Below are positions 14,993 to 17,916 of a stretch of DNA of 17,916 bases, in pieces; the stretch's first letter is position 1, and the number at the start of each line of letters is the position of its first letter. The DNA is taken from contig CALPJR020000004.1 in NCBI GenBank assembly GCA_943323935.2, forward strand, positions 1 to 17,916. The letters are read 5' to 3'. The stretch comes from Bifidobacterium breve (lineage in GTDB: Bacteria > Bacteroidota > Bacteroidia > Chitinophagales > Chitinophagaceae). A program made the position numbers and the translations under genes. The notes beneath the pieces are model-generated. The model saw nothing but the letters and a program-made list of their open reading frames with translations. It was not told where the DNA came from and did no database searches.

Positions 14993-15917
14993 AATCTGCT
15001 TTTTTATAGCCTCTCAAAAAGTCTGCAATAGGCATTCTTTTTTTTCCTTCCCATTGTATATCATTCAATTGAATGTACCCATCGCTACATGCAAACCTTG
15101 CAAAAGTCTTACCATCGGAACAAAAGCTGCCAATAGTTTCTTTTGGATTTTCAAGGACAATACTTGTGCTAAATAATTTTACAATCTTACCATCCACTTT
15201 TGTTAGAGCCCCTGGGAATGGGGCAAGCCCTCGAATTAAATTATGAATTTGTGCAACAGGCTGCTTCCAATCGATTTGACAATCCTTTGTAAATATTTTT
15301 GGGGCATGTAAACTAGCGAGTGACTCTTCTTGAGGTTTAGATTGAATCGAACCTGCTATTAATCCATCTAAAGTTTTAACGAGTGTTTGCGCTCCAACTT
15401 CCATCATGGTATCATGTAATTCGCCTGCTGTCATTTCAGGGGTGATAGGGATGCGTTCTTGCAATAAAACATCTCCTGTATCAATCGCATGTTGTAATCT
15501 AAATGTCGTCACACCTGTTTCTTTTTCTCCATTGATGATGGCCCAATTGATTGGTGCAGCACCACGGTATTTAGGAAGTAAAGAACCATGCACATTGAGG
15601 GTACCCATCGGAGGGAAAGACCAAATAGATTCTGGTAACATTCTAAATGCCACCACTATTTGAATATCTGGTTGCCATGCTTGAATTTGTGCAAAAAATT
15701 CGGGAGATTTTAATTTTTCTGGTTGTGCAATTGGTAGTTGATGTTCAAGGGCAAATTGTTTCACTGCACTTTGTTGTAATTGCATGCCTCTTCCAGCTGG
15801 CTTGTCTGGTGCGGTGACAACACCAACCACATTCATTTTAGCATCTAGGAGTGCTTTCAATGACGCGACAGCAAAACTGGGGGTCCCCATAAAGACTATT
15901 TTTGGACTGGCATTCAT
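14991..15917 (-). CDS. fmt: Methionyl-tRNA formyltransferase
   Basis: Fmt of 308 aa. It formylates Met-tRNA for translation initiation using 10-formyl-tetrahydrofolate. The formyltransferase domain shows the three catalytic residues Asn108 and His110 (NVHGSLLPKYRGAAPI) and Asp146 (IDTGD), each two positions beyond their E. coli counterparts. TAPDKPAGRG (35-44) is the tRNA-contacting loop, and the C-terminal OB domain ends with RMPIADFLRGYK. Often paired with def elsewhere, but alone here. It is divergent from the FKBP gene; a perfect -7 box lies 5 nt before the ATG. Confidence 0.97.
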   Translation of the reverse strand: MNASPKIVFMGTPSFAVASLKALLDAKMNVVGVVTAPDKPAGRGMQLQQSAVKQFALEHQLPIAQPEKLKSPEFFAQIQAWQPDIQIVVAFRMLPESIWSFPPMGTLNVHGSLLPKYRGAAPINWAIINGEKETGVTTFRLQHAIDTGDVLLQERIPITPEMTAGELHDTMMEVGAQTLVKTLDGLIAGSIQSKPQEESLASLHAPKIFTKDCQIDWKQPVAQIHNLIRGLAPFPGALTKVDGKIVKLFSTSIVLENPKETIGSFCSDGKTFARFACSDGYIQLNDIQWEGKKRMPIADFLRGYKKAD

Positions 15918-15949
15918 CTTGCAAAGTTAACTAGAATTTACTACTTTTG
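15918..15949 (+). promoter_or_regulatory. Promoter candidate for the FKBP gene
   Basis: TACTTTTG (15942-15949) is an exact TAnnTTTG match, with CTTG (15918-15921) 20 nt upstream as a near -33 element. The predicted start near 15955 gives a leader of about 30 nt, rich in A just before the ATG at 15988. Confidence 0.6.
15922..15929 (-). promoter_or_regulatory. -7 box for fmt
   Basis: On the minus strand the octamer TAACTTTG is an exact TAnnTTTG match ending 5 nt before the fmt ATG. The -33 position reads GGGC, so the upstream element is missing. It lies inside the spacer of the opposite-facing FKBP promoter. Confidence 0.5.
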
Positions 15950-15987
15950 CCCTTTGCACCCTAAGTGCTTTATTTAAAAAAAACAAT

Positions 15988-16440
15988 ATGCAACAAGTAA
16001 AAAATGGGGATACCATTCAAGTGCATTACCACGGTAAATTAACGTCTGGTGAAACATTTGACTCTTCTGAAGGAAGAGCCCCTCTGGAATTTGAAGTTGG
16101 GTCAGGTATGGTCATTCCTGGTTTTGATAATGGGGTTTTAGAAATGACAGTAGGAGAAAAGAAAACAATTCATATTCCATTTATGGAGGCATATGGTCCT
16201 AAACAACCAGAAATGATTGTTGAATTTCCAAAAACTCAGTTCCCTCCAGATTTAAATCCTGAAATTGGAATGGCTTTAACAATGAATAATGGTCAAGGTC
16301 AACAATTTCAAGTGACAGTAGTAGAAGTGAAAGAGGAAGTGGTTGTATTAGATGCAAACCACAGTCTTGCTGGGCAAGATTTAACTTTCGATCTTGAATT
16401 GGTTGGCATCACACCAAAGTCTACCATCATCATGCCTTAA
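15988..16440 (+). CDS. FKBP-type peptidyl-prolyl isomerase, SlyD-like without metal-binding tail
   Basis: Cytosolic prolyl isomerase/chaperone of 150 aa with no signal peptide. The FKBP half begins NGDTIQVHYHGKL (6-18), then GETFDSS, VIPGFDNGVLEMTVGEKK (42-59) and EAYG. An insert-in-flap chaperone domain spans about 71-120, and the barrel closes with LDANHSLAGQDLTFDLELV (121-139), characteristic of SlyD/FkpB. The His/Cys-rich nickel-binding tail of E. coli SlyD is absent; the chain ends after TPKSTIIMP. Single gene between a divergent promoter region and a strong terminator, so probably monocistronic. Confidence 0.93.
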   Translation: MQQVKNGDTIQVHYHGKLTSGETFDSSEGRAPLEFEVGSGMVIPGFDNGVLEMTVGEKKTIHIPFMEAYGPKQPEMIVEFPKTQFPPDLNPEIGMALTMNNGQGQQFQVTVVEVKEEVVVLDANHSLAGQDLTFDLELVGITPKSTIIMP

Positions 16441-16460
16441 TAATAGGTTAAAGATTTTTA

Positions 16461-16496
16461 AAAAAAGGCATTCCATTGATTTGGGATGCCTTTTTT
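16461..16496 (+). terminator. Rho-independent terminator after the FKBP gene
   Basis: A 14-bp stem (16461-16474 with 16483-16496, one G-U pair) has GGCAT/ATGCC at its core and an 8-nt loop. It is flanked by A6 before and T6 after, so the T run doubles as stem and tail, and the A run could serve antisense transcription. It separates the FKBP gene from pepT. Confidence 0.88.
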
Positions 16497-16524
16497 AATA
16501 CCTTCACACAGCAAAATATAATCT

Positions 16525-17784
16525 ATGGAATGGAATGCGTTTGGAGTGGCAGAAAGACTGATGCGGTATGTGCAAATAGACACACAAAGTGATCCAAATA
16601 GTCATAGTTTTCCTTCGACCGAAAAGCAAAAGGATTTATCTAAATTATTGCTTCAAGAATTGCTAGAAATAGGTATAGTGGATGCCACGATGGATACCAA
16701 TGGCTATGTCATGGCTACGATTCCTGCAACCATTGAACAAGAAAAATTAGATGCATTAAAATTGCCAATAATTTGTTTTTGCGCACATGTGGACACAGCG
16801 CCTGATTGCAGTGGCACCCATGTAAAACCGATTTTACATCAACAATATAATGGTGCACCCATTGTGCTTCCAGACGATCCTGCTCAAATCATTACGGTAG
16901 AAAAATATCCTTATTTAAAAAATTTTATCGGAAAGGAAATTATCACTGCAAGTGGGAAGACCTTATTGGGGGCGGATGACAAGGCAGGGGTTGCCATTAT
17001 AGTAAGTCTTGCTGCTTATTTAATGCAACATCCATCTATACAACATGGGCCAATTAAAATCTTATTTACACCAGATGAAGAAGTAGGCAGGGGTGCTGAT
17101 TTGATTGATTTTAAAAAAATGAATGCTGATTTTGGATACACATTAGATGGCGGTGCATTAGGATGTTTTGAAATGGAAAGTTTTAGCGCAGACCATTTAG
17201 TTTTAACGATTGATGGCGTGATGGCGCATCCTGGTGCTGCTAAAGGTGTGATGCAAAACGCCATTAAAATTGCTGCAGATATTATTGCTGCATTGCCAAG
17301 AGATCAGTGGTGCCCTGAACATACCGAAGGTAAAGCTGGTTTTGTACATCCTACTAATATCCAAGGAGGAGCAGAGCAAGTACAAATTGAATTTTTAATT
17401 CGTGATTTTGATACAGCCAATTTGGCAATTTATGAGCAAAGGATATTGGATATTGCCGAGGCAGTTGTTCGTCAAAATCCAAATTACAATCAGGCTGCAG
17501 TGCAGATTCAAGTGAAGCAGCAATATCGAAATATGAAAGAAGTCATTGATCAATATCCTCAAATGGTCAACTTGGCGCTGGATGCATACAATAGAGCGGG
17601 CATCCAACCTGTCATTGAACCCATTCGTGGCGGTACAGATGGGAGTAGGATGAGTTTTATGGGACTGCCTACTGCAAATATCTTCACTGGCATGCAAGCG
17701 ATTCATAGTAAGCATGAATGGGTGGGGATTGCAGATATGCAACAAGCCGTGCAAGTATTAGCCTATATGGTAGAAATAAATTAA
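16525..17784 (+). CDS. pepT: Peptidase T (tripeptide aminopeptidase)
   Basis: M20-family di-zinc aminopeptidase of 419 aa (Salmonella PepT is about 409), removing the N-terminal residue of tripeptides in the cytosol. Metal and catalytic residues are all present: His88 and Asp90 (CAHVDTAPD), bridging Asp151 (LLGADDKAG), general base Glu185 with Glu186 (FTPDEEVGRGAD), Asp208 (TLDGGALG) and His397 (HSKHEWV). The lid domain includes MAHPGAAKG and the RGGTDGSRMSFMGLPTAN block. It stands after a strong terminator, so it should have its own promoter, yet I see no clear TAnnTTTG in the 28 nt before the ATG. Confidence 0.96.
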   Translation: MEWNAFGVAERLMRYVQIDTQSDPNSHSFPSTEKQKDLSKLLLQELLEIGIVDATMDTNGYVMATIPATIEQEKLDALKLPIICFCAHVDTAPDCSGTHVKPILHQQYNGAPIVLPDDPAQIITVEKYPYLKNFIGKEIITASGKTLLGADDKAGVAIIVSLAAYLMQHPSIQHGPIKILFTPDEEVGRGADLIDFKKMNADFGYTLDGGALGCFEMESFSADHLVLTIDGVMAHPGAAKGVMQNAIKIAADIIAALPRDQWCPEHTEGKAGFVHPTNIQGGAEQVQIEFLIRDFDTANLAIYEQRILDIAEAVVRQNPNYNQAAVQIQVKQQYRNMKEVIDQYPQMVNLALDAYNRAGIQPVIEPIRGGTDGSRMSFMGLPTANIFTGMQAIHSKHEWVGIADMQQAVQVLAYMVEIN

Positions 17785-17807
17785 CTTTAAATATAAATTT
17801 AAATTCT

Positions 17808-17916
17808 ATGTTGTTTTTGTTACAAGTGGCAGATGCTAAAATTTCTTTATTTAGTTTATTAGGAAAAGGCGGATGGATTATGTATCCATTGTATGCTTTA
17901 TTGGTGATTGCGATTT
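17808..17916 (+). CDS. MotA/TolQ/ExbB proton-channel family protein, 3' end cut by window
   Basis: Only the first 36 codons are present, open to the window edge. The peptide starts with a hydrophobic stretch, then LFSLLGKGGWIMYPLYALLVIAI. A G-G-W-I/V-M-Y-P-L sequence leading into the first membrane helix is the usual N-terminus of ExbB/TolQ-type proteins in Bacteroidota, which energise outer-membrane transport with ExbD and TonB. Whether ExbD follows cannot be seen. It begins 23 nt after the pepT stop; an imperfect TAAATTTA lies just upstream. Confidence 0.72.
   Translation, partial: MLFLLQVADAKISLFSLLGKGGWIMYPLYALLVIAI

Noticed and set aside
17395..17754. 119-codon minus-strand open frame opposite pepT
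   Set aside because: It is antisense to conserved pepT catalytic sequence, and its His/Cys/Ile-rich composition looks like an artefact of the coding strand.
1..17916. tRNA, rRNA, CRISPR array, insertion sequence, prophage or defence island
   Set aside because: The window is packed with housekeeping genes and has gaps of at most about 105 nt. I saw no cloverleaf, repeat-spacer pattern, transposase or integrase motif, or shift in base composition by eye.

Overview
The window looks like chromosomal core sequence from a member of the Bacteroidota, most likely a Chitinophagaceae-type organism. The evidence is: AT-rich base use by eye (not computed); almost no Shine-Dalgarno sequences; several copies of the Bacteroidota promoter box TAnnTTTG, one with a TTTG element exactly 19 nt upstream; and protein variants I associate with this phylum (an RsmF-type methyltransferase, a standalone proline dehydrogenase, a lipoprotein rhodanese-thioredoxin). 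Genus cannot be assigned from this sequence alone. I see no tRNA, rRNA, CRISPR array, insertion sequence, prophage or recombination site, and no intergenic gap above about 105 nt.

Layout, left to right. (1) htpG (+) converges on recJ; the shared terminator lies partly inside the end of recJ. (2) A minus-strand cluster runs hxpB-like phosphatase, then long-chain polyprenyl diphosphate synthase, then recJ. The last two overlap by one base (TAATG). (3) A PlsC-like acyltransferase (+) with non-consensus active-site motifs converges on a minus-strand pair, dipeptide epimerase then hotdog acyl-CoA thioesterase. (4) A long plus-strand run follows: SDR oxidoreductase (catalytic Ser replaced by Gly), proline dehydrogenase with its own promoter, thyA, folA, a SAM methyltransferase (ATGA overlap with folA), an RsmF-like rRNA m5C methyltransferase (TTG start), an exported Lys-rich RlpA-like double-psi barrel protein (TTG start), and a lipoprotein rhodanese-thioredoxin fusion. 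(5) fmt (-) is divergent from a SlyD-like FKBP gene (+), with promoters facing each other in a 70-nt gap. (6) The FKBP gene ends in a strong terminator, followed by pepT and the first 36 codons of an ExbB/TolQ/MotA-family proton channel cut by the window edge.

How the genes work together. thyA and folA form the usual thymidylate/dihydrofolate recycling pair. fmt also draws on the folate one-carbon pool. HtpG and the FKBP are folding factors. Dipeptide epimerase, peptidase T and proline dehydrogenase fit use of peptides and murein fragments, but they are not in one operon, so that link is only thematic.

I found no convincing undescribed multi-gene system. The best leads are single proteins whose family-defining active-site residues have changed (the acyltransferase, the SDR, the RlpA-like protein) and some compact regulatory architecture.
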